64,000 bases of DNA from Ardenticatenaceae bacterium. GTDB lineage: Bacteria > Chloroflexota > Anaerolineae > Promineifilales > Promineifilaceae. The DNA is taken from positions 27,145 through 91,144 of the forward strand of contig JASJCR010000015.1 of the NCBI GenBank assembly GCA_030065875.1, read 5' to 3'. The notes below the pieces were generated by a model. The model worked only from the letters and a program-made list of their open reading frames with translations, was not told the DNA's origin and did not search any database. Positions within the stretch are counted from its first letter, which is position 1. Each line of letters opens with the position of its first letter. Position numbers and translations under genes: made by a program. This document shows, one piece after another, positions 43,521-51,032 of the stretch.

Positions 43521-45097
43521 ACCACGACCCCTTCTTCAGCCCAGCTGTACAAGTCACCCACAACCGCATTATCGACCAAAATACATCCATAAGTGACCGG
43601 TGTGCCTAAGCTGTTGGTCCACAACAGCTGACTGCCATCTCTCGTGGGAAACCCGTGAAAGCCGTTCATGAAGCTGTTGTTGGGAACCGGTTGATAAATC
43701 CCCATAAAATTGGGCATGTGCAAATCCCAATTGCCGGCGTACGCACTTTCCTGATGAGATTGCACCTGGAAGACGCCGGGAGAAGTTGGACTTTCAGCGA
43801 TGCCGGTGCTAATTGTCCAATCCCAAATCAGGGTGTCATTTTCATAAGCCCACAGGCGCTGTTCGGCAATGCTAATTTCAATGCGTTTGTGTTCGACAAT
43901 GGGCAGCGGCAAAAGGCGATCGGGTGAGGGAATCACAATTTGCTGCCCCACCGCCAGGGTAGAAATGCCGGGATTAACCTCTTGCACCCACGGATAGGGA
44001 AAACCGTACAAACGGGCGATGCTGGCGATCGTCTCGCCGGCCTGAACCGTGTGGAATCGTTCCCCATAAAAGATACGCAGCGTCAGCGGTGCGGCTGTTT
44101 CATTGGCCAGGTGCGCCAGCACCAGCTGGCGTATACCGGGTACGGCCGATCCCGAATCGAGATATTGATAGTCGGCAAGGCCGTTCTGAGCTGCGAGGGT
44201 TCCGATGATCGCCTCAATCGCCCGATCATCGACCTGCCATTCAATTGTCTGCTCAGCCGTTTTTTGAGGGGTCAGCCAGCTGACCCACATTTCCGCCGTT
44301 AAGGGGACGGTGGTTTTGACGCCGGTAATGGGATCAAACAGGGTGATGTGGAGCGGGTCGACCAGCCGGCTGTTTAGCGAATCAACCAGATCGGCCGTTG
44401 TCGGAATTGTCGGTTCGAGCGGTTTCATGAGCAAATTAAACGATTGGCCCGGTTGATAAACGGCCGCTGTGAGCGTCCACTCGTCTAGCGTGGCCGCAAT
44501 GTTGATGGTTTCTCCGGGGGCGGAAGGGGTTTCGACAACCCGGCCGTTTTCCCAGGCAATACCGGCATCGAGCGGGGCTAAGCTCAGATCCGCGGCTGTT
44601 TTCGATAAATATTCTTCCGCCGCTGCCCGATCAAACCCGGTCAGGGGTTTGATTTGTCCCCCGTTAAAAAGAAATTCAGCTGTTCGGGCCAGATCATTTG
44701 AGCCGGTCCAGGCGGCGGCCTGAGCGGCCGTCGAATCGCTGTAGAGCAGCAGGCCGATTTCAGATGGGGCGGCCTGGGCCGTGTGGTTGGGCGCCACCAG
44801 CACCACCGGCTGCTGCTCCCACTGAGCGGTTAGCTGCGCGGCCGCTTCTGCCGTGGTTAATCCACCCAGGTGCACGCCCATGGCGTGGATTCCCGGCAAT
44901 ATTTTTCCTTCAGCGCGCCATTGCCACCCAAAGAAGAGAAATATACCCAATATGATCCCCGCAAATGCGAAAGATATCAGAGCGACCAATCCTAAAATCA
45001 GGCGAATTAATCGTTTGATGGGCCGATCTGACTGTGGCCGGACTATCGGACTTTCAACCACAGATGAAGGATGTTGTTCATAACTTGCTCTGCTCAT
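43505..45097 (-). CDS. Membrane-anchored L,D-transpeptidase with LysM domain
   Basis: From the ATG at 45097 (531 residues; a GTG at 45103 is alternative). A cytoplasmic N-terminus is followed by one TM helix (about 30-58), then two peptidoglycan-binding-type domains found in YkuD proteins (GIHAMGVHLGGLTTAEAAAQL). A LysM at about 345-390 (HTVQAGETIASIARLYG) and a YkuD catalytic domain at about 400-525 follow. The active-site motif, normally [ST]HGC, reads TYGC near residue 502-505, with a conserved upstream FHG near 480. The enzyme cross-links peptidoglycan by 3-3 bonds or attaches proteins to it. The Tyr-for-His change is notable. Confidence 0.92.
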   Translation of the reverse strand: MSRASYEQHPSSVVESPIVRPQSDRPIKRLIRLILGLVALISFAFAGIILGIFLFFGWQWRAEGKILPGIHAMGVHLGGLTTAEAAAQLTAQWEQQPVVLVAPNHTAQAAPSEIGLLLYSDSTAAQAAAWTGSNDLARTAEFLFNGGQIKPLTGFDRAAAEEYLSKTAADLSLAPLDAGIAWENGRVVETPSAPGETINIAATLDEWTLTAAVYQPGQSFNLLMKPLEPTIPTTADLVDSLNSRLVDPLHITLFDPITGVKTTVPLTAEMWVSWLTPQKTAEQTIEWQVDDRAIEAIIGTLAAQNGLADYQYLDSGSAVPGIRQLVLAHLANETAAPLTLRIFYGERFHTVQAGETIASIARLYGFPYPWVQEVNPGISTLAVGQQIVIPSPDRLLPLPIVEHKRIEISIAEQRLWAYENDTLIWDWTISTGIAESPTSPGVFQVQSHQESAYAGNWDLHMPNFMGIYQPVPNNSFMNGFHGFPTRDGSQLLWTNSLGTPVTYGCILVDNAVVGDLYSWAEEGVVVAIRE

Positions 45098-45153
45098 GAC
45101 CACAGAATACCATAAAATCCTGAACGTCTAACCTACGCCTTGTTGATCAAAGG

Positions 45154-45214
45154 ACTACAGACATCAGACGACAGACCACAGTGAGGTTAATCTGAAGTCT
45201 GTTGTCTGTAGTCT
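45154..45214. repeat. Heptamer inverted repeat (ACNNCAG units) between divergent genes
   Basis: Left arm: ACTACAG, ACATCAG, ACGACAG, ACCACAG. Ten-base spacer, then the right arm: CTGAAGT, CTGTTGT, CTGTAGT. Same unit family as the hairpin at 18731-18799 and the degenerate start of the array at 8219. Confidence 0.9.
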
Positions 45215-45247
45215 ATATTAGAAAATAGGTGAATACTCCTACACCCC

Positions 45248-45276
45248 TTGCGACGGCCATAGCGCTCTATTATAAT
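45248..45276 (+). promoter_or_regulatory. Promoter of the signal peptidase gene
   Basis: TTGCGA (45248-45253), 17-base spacer, perfect TATAAT (45271-45276). Transcription would start near 45283, so the ATG at 45275 cannot be the start codon and 45302 is chosen. Confidence 0.8.
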
Positions 45277-45301
45277 GCCTCATATTCCATTGGGATGCTG
45301 T

Positions 45302-45946
45302 ATGACCTCTCCAGAATATTCATCTGAACCCATCCAACCTCAGGCGTATCCTGAGTCAAGCGCACCGGTAAAGTCTTCATCCGCTGGCCCACCGTCATCT
45401 GTTTTTGTGCGCGAAATTTTAGAGACGCTTCTCTTTACATTTTTTGTGATCTGGCTGGTTAAATCAGCCACGCAAAATTTTCGGATCGAAGGGTCAAGTA
45501 TGCTGCCGACCATGGAGGAAGGGCAGTACCTGATTATCAATAAGTTAGCCTATTTTCTGGATGAGCCGCAGCGCGGCGATATTATTGTGCTGCATTTTCC
45601 CAACGATCGCAGCCGAGATTTTATCAAGCGAATTATCGGCCTGCCTGGAGACACCGTGGAAATAAACAACGGCCGGGTTAAGGTCAATGGGGTGGAATTA
45701 AATGAGCCTTATATCAAAGACCCACCGACCAATAATCAAACCTGGACCATCCCGCCGGATAGCTATTTTGTAATGGGGGACAATCGTCTTAGTTCCAGCG
45801 ACTCGCGCAGCTGGTCTTATCTTCCCCAGGAGGATATCATCGGCAAAGCGTGGATTGTTTATTGGCCGGTCCCGGAATGGCAGCTGGTGCCCCATGTTTC
45901 TCACCCTTATGTGCCCAGCAGTACGGTCAGTGCTGCCTCACCTTAA
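45302..45946 (+). CDS. lepB: Signal peptidase I
   Basis: A 214-residue membrane-bound type I signal peptidase that removes signal peptides from secreted proteins. After a Pro/Ser-rich cytoplasmic N-terminus, one TM helix (ETLLFTFFVIWLVKSAT) anchors the enzyme. The catalytic Ser is in RIEGSSMLPTMEEGQ (about residue 65) and the general-base Lys in RDFIKRIIGLPGD (about 108). Boxes DSYFVMGDNRLSSSDSRSW and IIGKAWIVYWP complete the family pattern. The start at 45302 is fixed by the promoter position. The small zinc-ribbon gene follows 42 bases later. Confidence 0.95.
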   Translation: MTSPEYSSEPIQPQAYPESSAPVKSSSAGPPSSVFVREILETLLFTFFVIWLVKSATQNFRIEGSSMLPTMEEGQYLIINKLAYFLDEPQRGDIIVLHFPNDRSRDFIKRIIGLPGDTVEINNGRVKVNGVELNEPYIKDPPTNNQTWTIPPDSYFVMGDNRLSSSDSRSWSYLPQEDIIGKAWIVYWPVPEWQLVPHVSHPYVPSSTVSAASP

Positions 45947-45988
45947 ATCATCAACAGAGCCAAATTTCGCGTTTGGCTGGAGAAAAAT

Positions 45989-46264
45989 ATGACGAGAGTT
46001 TGTCCTCACTGCTACATGGGGCGCTTGTCAACTCAAAACCGCCTTTTTTTGCTGCACGATGGCGGCCGGGTGCTGGTCGCCCCACACACCAAAGCCCTGG
46101 TTTGCGATCAGTGCGATTATTATCAATATGATCCGGGTGCCCTACAGAAAATTACTCATTTACTGGAGGCGCCGCTTTCGTCATCGCGCCGGCGATGGGA
46201 TGGCGATCTTAACCAGCGGGTTGTGATCCAGCCGGCCGGAGAGCCAAATCACGAAATTCAGTGA
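45989..46264 (+). CDS. Small zinc-ribbon-like protein, 91 aa
   Basis: Two CxxC knuckles, VCPHCYMG (residues 4-11) and VCDQCDYYQY (about 38-47), are separated by ~33 residues, a zinc-ribbon spacing like YgiT/MqsA-type N-terminal domains. The C-terminal part is charged and unstructured. There is no HTH, so it is probably not an MqsA regulator; function unknown. GGAGAAAAAT lies immediately upstream of the ATG. It lies between lepB and the receiver-ParA gene, all on the plus strand. Confidence 0.75.
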   Translation: MTRVCPHCYMGRLSTQNRLFLLHDGGRVLVAPHTKALVCDQCDYYQYDPGALQKITHLLEAPLSSSRRRWDGDLNQRVVIQPAGEPNHEIQ

Positions 46265-46418
46265 AAAGTGACCAGTCAAGCCCGCTTCTATTTGATATAC
46301 TTTAGAATTACAGGCGTTAAAATAATCCCGGTAAATGTACAGCTCAAAACAAACATCCCCGACGATTTTCCGGCCCGGCTGGGGAATCTACAAAAACAAA
46401 GTTTAGGAGCGAACCTCG

Positions 46419-47549
46419 GTGGCTCATATTTATGTAGTTGATGACGACGAACAACTGTTGCGGATGGTTGGATTAATGTTGGAGCGTGGCGGACATATGG
46501 CCACGCTGGTTAACAATCCAATTGAAGCGCTAGAAGCGATGACCGATGAACCTCCCGACATGACCATTATCGACGTCATGATGCCGGGGATGAGCGGTCA
46601 TGATTTATGCCGTTCGCTGCGCACCCATGAAAATACGAAAAATTTGCCGGTCATGATTTTGACCGCCCGCGCGCAGGAAGAGGATCGGCAAACCGCCATG
46701 CAGGGTGGGGCAGATGATTATTTGAGCAAGCCGGTTACCTCACAGGAACTTTTAAGCCGGGTGGATCGCCTTTTAAGCAAAAGGCGGTCGGCCAACGCCC
46801 TATCTGTTCAGCCCAATATTCTGGCCGTTTACGGTTTGACCGGTGGGGTCGGCCGCACGACATTCGCCATTAATTTGGCGGCTCAGCTGCGGGCCACGAC
46901 CAAAGGTGAAATTTGTTTGGTTGATTTCACCACTTCAGGCGGCCAGGCGGCGATGCATTTCAAACCGCAAACTCAGAAAAGCTGGGCGAATATCCTAAAC
47001 GCCAAACCGCTCAACTGGCAAGCGGTTTATTCACAAATGACCCTTCATGAGTCCGGTTTGAACATTTTGGCGGCCCCTCAGGATCCCATGTCCCCTTCTT
47101 TTCCCTCCTCGACTCAGGCCGAACGTCTTCTCGGTCTGCTGCGGGAGCATATGATGTTTATCGTCGTCGATTTACCGGCCGTGCTCAATGATGCGGCGCG
47201 AGCGGCCTTACGCATGGCGAACATGGCCTATCACGTCATCGCCCCCAATCAAATTTCCGTTCAAACCGCCTTGCGCCTGGAAAAAGCGCTGCGATCAACC
47301 AACATCGGTCTGCACGAAATGAGTTACGTTCTCAATCAGGGTGTTTCTGAACCGCAAATATCCCGCACCTCGGTTGAGCGCCAGATCAGTACCCGCTTAA
47401 ATTATCACATTACCTTTGACCCCAACCAGCAGCAGGCCGTGATTCAAGGAGTGCCTGTCTGCCTGACCGCCGCTCAATCAACGATCGCCTTGACGATGCA
47501 AAAAGTTGCGGCCGGTTTGTGGGAAAACCAGCCAATTGCTAATGGCTAA
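46419..47549 (+). CDS. CpaE-like receiver-ParA/MinD ATPase fusion
   Basis: A 376-residue protein. Residues 1-120 form a receiver domain (VVDDDEQLLRMVG, DMTIIDVMMPGMSG with the phospho-Asp near 52, ILTARAQEED, DYLSKPVTSQE). Residues about 130-370 form a MinD/ParA-like domain (VYGLTGGVGRTTFAINLAAQL, CLVDFTTSGG, MFIVVDLPAVLND). In the deviant Walker A KGGxGK[ST] both signature lysines are replaced (Thr and Arg), so ATP hydrolysis is doubtful. CpaE-type proteins position pilus machineries; no tad genes lie nearby. GTG start with TAGGAGC (46404-46410). The last residues IANG come from a heptamer repeat. Confidence 0.9.
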   Translation: MAHIYVVDDDEQLLRMVGLMLERGGHMATLVNNPIEALEAMTDEPPDMTIIDVMMPGMSGHDLCRSLRTHENTKNLPVMILTARAQEEDRQTAMQGGADDYLSKPVTSQELLSRVDRLLSKRRSANALSVQPNILAVYGLTGGVGRTTFAINLAAQLRATTKGEICLVDFTTSGGQAAMHFKPQTQKSWANILNAKPLNWQAVYSQMTLHESGLNILAAPQDPMSPSFPSSTQAERLLGLLREHMMFIVVDLPAVLNDAARAALRMANMAYHVIAPNQISVQTALRLEKALRSTNIGLHEMSYVLNQGVSEPQISRTSVERQISTRLNYHITFDPNQQQAVIQGVPVCLTAAQSTIALTMQKVAAGLWENQPIANG

Positions 47550-47568
47550 AGGCTATTCGCTAATTGCT
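47534..47568. repeat. Period-7 repeat joining two convergent genes
   Basis: AATTGCT, AATGGCT, AAAGGCT, ATTCGCT, AATTGCT. It provides the last codons and stops of both the receiver-ParA gene (plus) and the CHAT gene (minus), whose ends are only 3 bases apart. It shares the AATTGCT unit with the array at 27379. Confidence 0.9.
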
Positions 47569-49604
47569 AAGGACGGAATGACAAAGGGAATGTAGATCAA
47601 CCCCAGGGGATTGCCTTGCTCCAAAAGCGTCAGGCGGGCCAGCCGTATCGCTTCGCCAACCGGCCGTTTTTCCACCAGGAAGTGCTTGAAAAAATCTTCG
47701 GCGAACGTTTTGGCCAGCGGCACAAAGCTGGTGATTTCGGTGCCAATGACTCCGGCCGCTTCAGATTGCTCAATAAACCCGCTCACCAAATCAAACGCCT
47801 TGTGAGGGGACAGCGCTGCGGTGTGACAGCCGTTTAAAAACACCAGCGGCCGTACCTCTTTTTCCCAGCGAATGCGTTTGGCGCGCAGCACGTCCCGCGA
47901 TATCCCTCTGGTCCGGGGTGGCCCGACCTCAATCGAAGGCACATCAGCGGCCAGGCGGCCGTGACAAAAGAAATAAAGGAGGTGCGGGCTGGTTTTTTTC
48001 ATGAGGTCGATCGTTTCCGGTCGTTCATTCGCATAGTGGAAGTGCGAGCCGAAGCGACGCACGACCGCTTCATGGGCGCTTCGACCCACAAAGTTGGGAT
48101 CGGTGGAAACAGCCATGGCGATCTCCAGGCCGGACCCCGCTGGCAGTGAAGTGGGGGCTTCGGGGCCGTTCTGAATGGTCAGCGGATGGCCTAAAGCGTG
48201 CCGGAACCCCCAAAAGCCGCTGGGGCAAACCACATCATCTTCCCCATAAGAAGGGCAATCTCCCAAGAAGCAGGGGCATTCAATCAGCGGTTGCCCATCG
48301 GCCAAACATGACAAAAAGGTGGGGCACAATTTAATTTCGCTGGCGGTAAGCGAGGTGAAGAGGGGATGATCGTACATGGTAGAGAGGGGTACCACGAGAC
48401 GGGAAGAGGCTTTGCTGGCCAGCTGGATAAACCCCGGCCGGCGCATCGTGTCGGCCAGCGTTTCGGCAGCCCGGCTGCCCCCCGCCAGCTGGTTGATCAG
48501 GGCGTCGTAAAAGCGGTAGCCGCGAATCGCCAGACGCAGCAGGTCGATTTTGAGTCTTCCCAAGTCAGGTGAACCATCGTAGCGATAAAGCGTGTGGTCC
48601 CCACCCGGATCGAACGGCTCCTCGCTGCCCCACGCCGCCATGCGCAGCGCTCCACGGGCCAGCTCAATTAAATTTTGCAGCGTATCCCCATCAATGGCCG
48701 CCTCGTTTTTGAAATCCCCCTCCCCCAAAAAGCGAAAACCGTGGGTGCTGTCGTCGTTGCCGTTGAGCAACACGCTCAGCTTGTGCGGCCGAATTGCCCG
48801 CAGCTGCTCTTTGGCCAGGCTTTTAGACAGCGCGTAATCCATGATGGTCAACAGCCGTTGTTCCGGACCCAGCCGGGGCTGCTCCTCAACTTGCGCGGTG
48901 ACTAGGTGTGATTGCAGCAGCAGCTGTTGATAGTAAATGTGGCAGCGCAGGCGGTAGGTGCCGGCCGCGGCCGGGGTTTGCACCGGGAAGAAAAGCCGTT
49001 TTTGGGCCATCTCAGCGGTGATTCCGGCCGGGCTGACGGCCGGTTGAGAGACCGATACGGTGCCGTCCGGCTGGAGGCGCATCCGACCGATGTCCTGCCC
49101 GGCTAATAGCTCAAGCTCGTTGGGGAAGCCAAATAGGGCGATGGTTAATTCTGCGTCGGCCGGTAAATTGGCTACGTTAAGCTCGCTGGGCCGCACGTCG
49201 ATCGCTCCAGCGGCCGGCTCCCCAATTTCGACCCAGAAGAAGTAGCGTCTGCCGCTGTCGAGCGCCCGATTGGCCCGGGCGGGAACGGCCGGGTTGAGCT
49301 GATCGGCAAAGCCGGTGTTGACGATGCGCGTGGGTTGAGCGGTCCGTTTTTCTGGTGGGGGCGCTGTGTTGAGGGTTCCCGGCAGGGCAAATAGGGGATC
49401 AATTTCATTTAGAAACGCTGCTAAGTCGCCGCTGCGTTTTCTTAATTCAGTCACGATTTGCTCGGCCGTATCCTGACGGGTGAGGCCGCTGAGGGCAGCC
49501 AAATCGAGGTTAAAGCGGCTACACAGGGCAGCCAGATCCGTGGCGGTGAGGTTGTCGGCGATCCAGTCGGCCAGGAATTGGTTGTGGGAATTGGGGAGCG
49601 TCAT
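47553..49604 (-). CDS. CHAT-domain caspase-like protease with putative N-terminal effector-associated domain
   Basis: A 683-residue soluble protein. Residues about 8-70 are a small all-helical unit (DWIADNLTATDLAALCSRF, DTAEQIVTELRKRSGDLAAFL) resembling death-fold EADs that link sensors to effectors. A central beta-rich region (about 80-260) follows, then a helical part, and a Cys cluster near 425-455 (CPTFLSC, ECPCFLGDCPS, VCPSGFWGFRH) as seen in many CHAT proteins. The CHAT caspase-fold core has His in LLYFFCHGRLA (near 545) and Cys in VFLNGCHTAALSP (near 590), then SFVPLAKTFAEDFF and GEAIRLARL. Such proteases act in programmed cell death or anti-phage defence. Two small membrane-protein genes precede it on the same strand. 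Confidence 0.92.
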   Translation of the reverse strand: MTLPNSHNQFLADWIADNLTATDLAALCSRFNLDLAALSGLTRQDTAEQIVTELRKRSGDLAAFLNEIDPLFALPGTLNTAPPPEKRTAQPTRIVNTGFADQLNPAVPARANRALDSGRRYFFWVEIGEPAAGAIDVRPSELNVANLPADAELTIALFGFPNELELLAGQDIGRMRLQPDGTVSVSQPAVSPAGITAEMAQKRLFFPVQTPAAAGTYRLRCHIYYQQLLLQSHLVTAQVEEQPRLGPEQRLLTIMDYALSKSLAKEQLRAIRPHKLSVLLNGNDDSTHGFRFLGEGDFKNEAAIDGDTLQNLIELARGALRMAAWGSEEPFDPGGDHTLYRYDGSPDLGRLKIDLLRLAIRGYRFYDALINQLAGGSRAAETLADTMRRPGFIQLASKASSRLVVPLSTMYDHPLFTSLTASEIKLCPTFLSCLADGQPLIECPCFLGDCPSYGEDDVVCPSGFWGFRHALGHPLTIQNGPEAPTSLPAGSGLEIAMAVSTDPNFVGRSAHEAVVRRFGSHFHYANERPETIDLMKKTSPHLLYFFCHGRLAADVPSIEVGPPRTRGISRDVLRAKRIRWEKEVRPLVFLNGCHTAALSPHKAFDLVSGFIEQSEAAGVIGTEITSFVPLAKTFAEDFFKHFLVEKRPVGEAIRLARLTLLEQGNPLGLIYIPFVIPSLAISE

Positions 49605-49630
49605 GGCGTGTGGGGTTCGGTATGATAGTA

Positions 49631-49713
49631 AAAATCACCGCAGAGGGCACAGAGGACGCGGAGTTTGTTTAAGGTGAGAGGAATTGTTCTCGGTGATCTC
49701 TGCGGTGAAATTT
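49631..49713. repeat. Inverted repeat of the CACCGCAGAG type
   Basis: TCACCGCAGAG (49637-49647) and CTCTGCGGTGA (49699-49709) are exact inverted arms, with CACAGAGGACGCGGAG between. Lies between the CHAT gene and the membrane protein gene of the same direction. Confidence 0.75.
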
Positions 49714-50118
49714 CTAGTCGATTTCTTCCGGCGTATCGGTTGGCGTGTCAACCGCTCGCCGGATCATGGCCAGCGGCCGCTGAGTTTCAGATATCATCTC
49801 GTCTTCGGCCAGCCGTTTGCGTCGGCCGTCGAGGAACCAGTCGACGGTAAAATTGGGGGAGATGCGAATCCATACCACCAGCACGAGGAAGTATCCAAAA
49901 AAGCCGATAAACAGACCGATCCCATATGCTCCAAACAGAATCGACCCGGCCGGGAAGAGGGCCAGAATCGCCCCGCCGCCGATGATCCCGATCACCGTGG
50001 CCAGGTCGCTAAACTGCACGTCTCCTTTGCGGTAGCGGTTGATGAAGTAAACATACCAGCCGATGATGGCCCCAAAGCCGGCGGAGCCGAGCAGTTGAAT
50101 CAATACGACATCTTCCAT
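49714..50118 (-). CDS. Small membrane protein, 134 aa
   Basis: Three hydrophobic helices (IQLLGSAGFGAIIGWYVYFI, LATVIGIIGGGAILALF, AYGIGLFIGFFGYFLVLVVWI) are followed by a ~45-residue charged cytoplasmic tail rich in Arg, Glu and Thr/Pro. It is not assigned to a family with certainty; the Gly-rich helices recall holin-like or small channel-forming proteins. It is placed between another small membrane protein and the CHAT gene, same strand, with gaps of 157 and 109 bases filled by dispersed repeats. Partnership with the CHAT protein is conjecture. Confidence 0.75.
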   Translation of the reverse strand: MEDVVLIQLLGSAGFGAIIGWYVYFINRYRKGDVQFSDLATVIGIIGGGAILALFPAGSILFGAYGIGLFIGFFGYFLVLVVWIRISPNFTVDWFLDGRRKRLAEDEMISETQRPLAMIRRAVDTPTDTPEEID

Positions 50119-50149
50119 GCGTGATACCTCAGTAAGTAAAATTGTTTAA

Positions 50150-50275
50150 TAATGTGAACCACAGAAAACACAAAAGGCACAAAATATTTAAGTAGTTTAC
50201 AAAAAGAGTTGTTAAAAAAAGCCACAGATTAACACGGATTTTCACAGATTTCTCTCTCTAATCTGCGGACAACAG
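50150..50275. repeat. Dispersed CACAGAAAACACAAAAG / CACAGATT repeat island
   Basis: CCACAGAAAACACAAAAGGC is followed by the 17-base box AAGTAGTTTACAAAAAG, the exact reverse complement of the box at 4497-4513. CACAGATTAACACGGATTTT comes next. Confidence 0.65.
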
Positions 50276-50548
50276 TTACTCTTGCAGCTGCTCTGACGCG
50301 ATCCGCCACAGCAGGCTGACGTGCAAAATAAAAAACAGGGCGGCCGCGCCGAGAAACAGGGGAGTCAGCCACAGGGCGGTTAGCCAGCCCCCGTAGAGGG
50401 CCACACCACAGCTGAGCAGCAGTAAACTCAGCCCCTGAAAAGAAGCCAGCCGGCCGCGCAGCAGCTGCACCGGCCGGGCCAGGGCCAACCCCATAAGCCA
50501 GCCCCACACCGCCCCGAAGGCCACCACACCGATTGTTTCAATAATCAT
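50276..50548 (-). CDS. Small membrane protein, 90 aa
   Basis: Three hydrophobic segments (GVVAFGAVWGWLMGLALA, LSLLLLSCGVALYGGWLTALW, PLFLGAAALFFILHVSLLW) are joined by short basic loops. The N-terminal pattern matches ATP-synthase-subunit-I-like or other small proteins only loosely, so it is left unnamed. First gene of the minus-strand group that ends with the CHAT gene. Confidence 0.65.
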   Translation of the reverse strand: MIIETIGVVAFGAVWGWLMGLALARPVQLLRGRLASFQGLSLLLLSCGVALYGGWLTALWLTPLFLGAAALFFILHVSLLWRIASEQLQE

Positions 50549-50708
50549 TTTATCCGAAGAGCCGCAGCATGCTGCGGCCGAAAAATGGTCTAGCCCTTTT
50601 CCCTTTGAACTTTATACTTTTAACTACTAAAGATTATCAACCGTGTAAGCATAACATAAGAGAGAATCGGAAACAATTTGCTCGATCAAGGCAAAAATCA
50701 AATTGCTC

Positions 50709-50738
50709 TTGCACCGTAACCGGCATTTTTGCTATAAT
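50709..50738 (+). promoter_or_regulatory. Promoter of tRNA-Glu
   Basis: TTGCAC (50709-50714), 18-base spacer, TATAAT (50733-50738), 11 bases before the mature tRNA 5' end. Confidence 0.8.
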
Positions 50739-50749
50739 TCCTCGCCGTT

Positions 50750-50822
50750 GCCCCCATCGTCTAGCGGCCTAGGACGTAGCCCTTTCAAGGCTAAAACACG
50801 GGTTCGAGTCCCGTTGGGGGCA
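50750..50822 (+). tRNA. tRNA-Glu(TTC)
   Basis: Acceptor arms GCCCCCA/TGGGGGC pair perfectly. The D-arm is GTCTAGCGGCCTAGGAC, the anticodon arm is TAGCC-CTTTCAA-GGCTA with anticodon TTC, and the T-arm is CGGGTTCGAGTCCCG. Discriminator A; CCA is not encoded. Degenerate copies of its 3' end recur at 54235 and 55870. Confidence 0.97.
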
Positions 50823-50830
50823 CAGACCAA

Positions 50831-50856
50831 AAGAGCGCCGTTTTCGCGGCGCTCTT
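50831..50856 (+). terminator. Terminator of tRNA-Glu
   Basis: AAGAGCGCCG and CGGCGCTCTT form a perfect 10-bp stem with loop TTTTCG; the T-run after it is weak. Nothing further is recognised to 51032. Confidence 0.8.
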
Positions 50857-51032
50857 CTGCTTCAAATTCCTCTTCAGAAGAGTTCGAATCTCCGAAGGAC
50901 CTAAACAGAAATTTAGATGCAGTAGCCTTTCTTTCAGGCCTGCGTTTCGAAAAGCGAAATCTACTTGAAGCAATTCCCATCGATCTCATTGATGAGTTGA
51001 AATGATGAGGTTGAATGTTGTTAGGGTAATGG

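Noticed and set aside
47961..48905. Several plus-strand frames opposite the CHAT gene
   Set aside because: Shadows of the CHAT coding strand; no initiation signals or family features.
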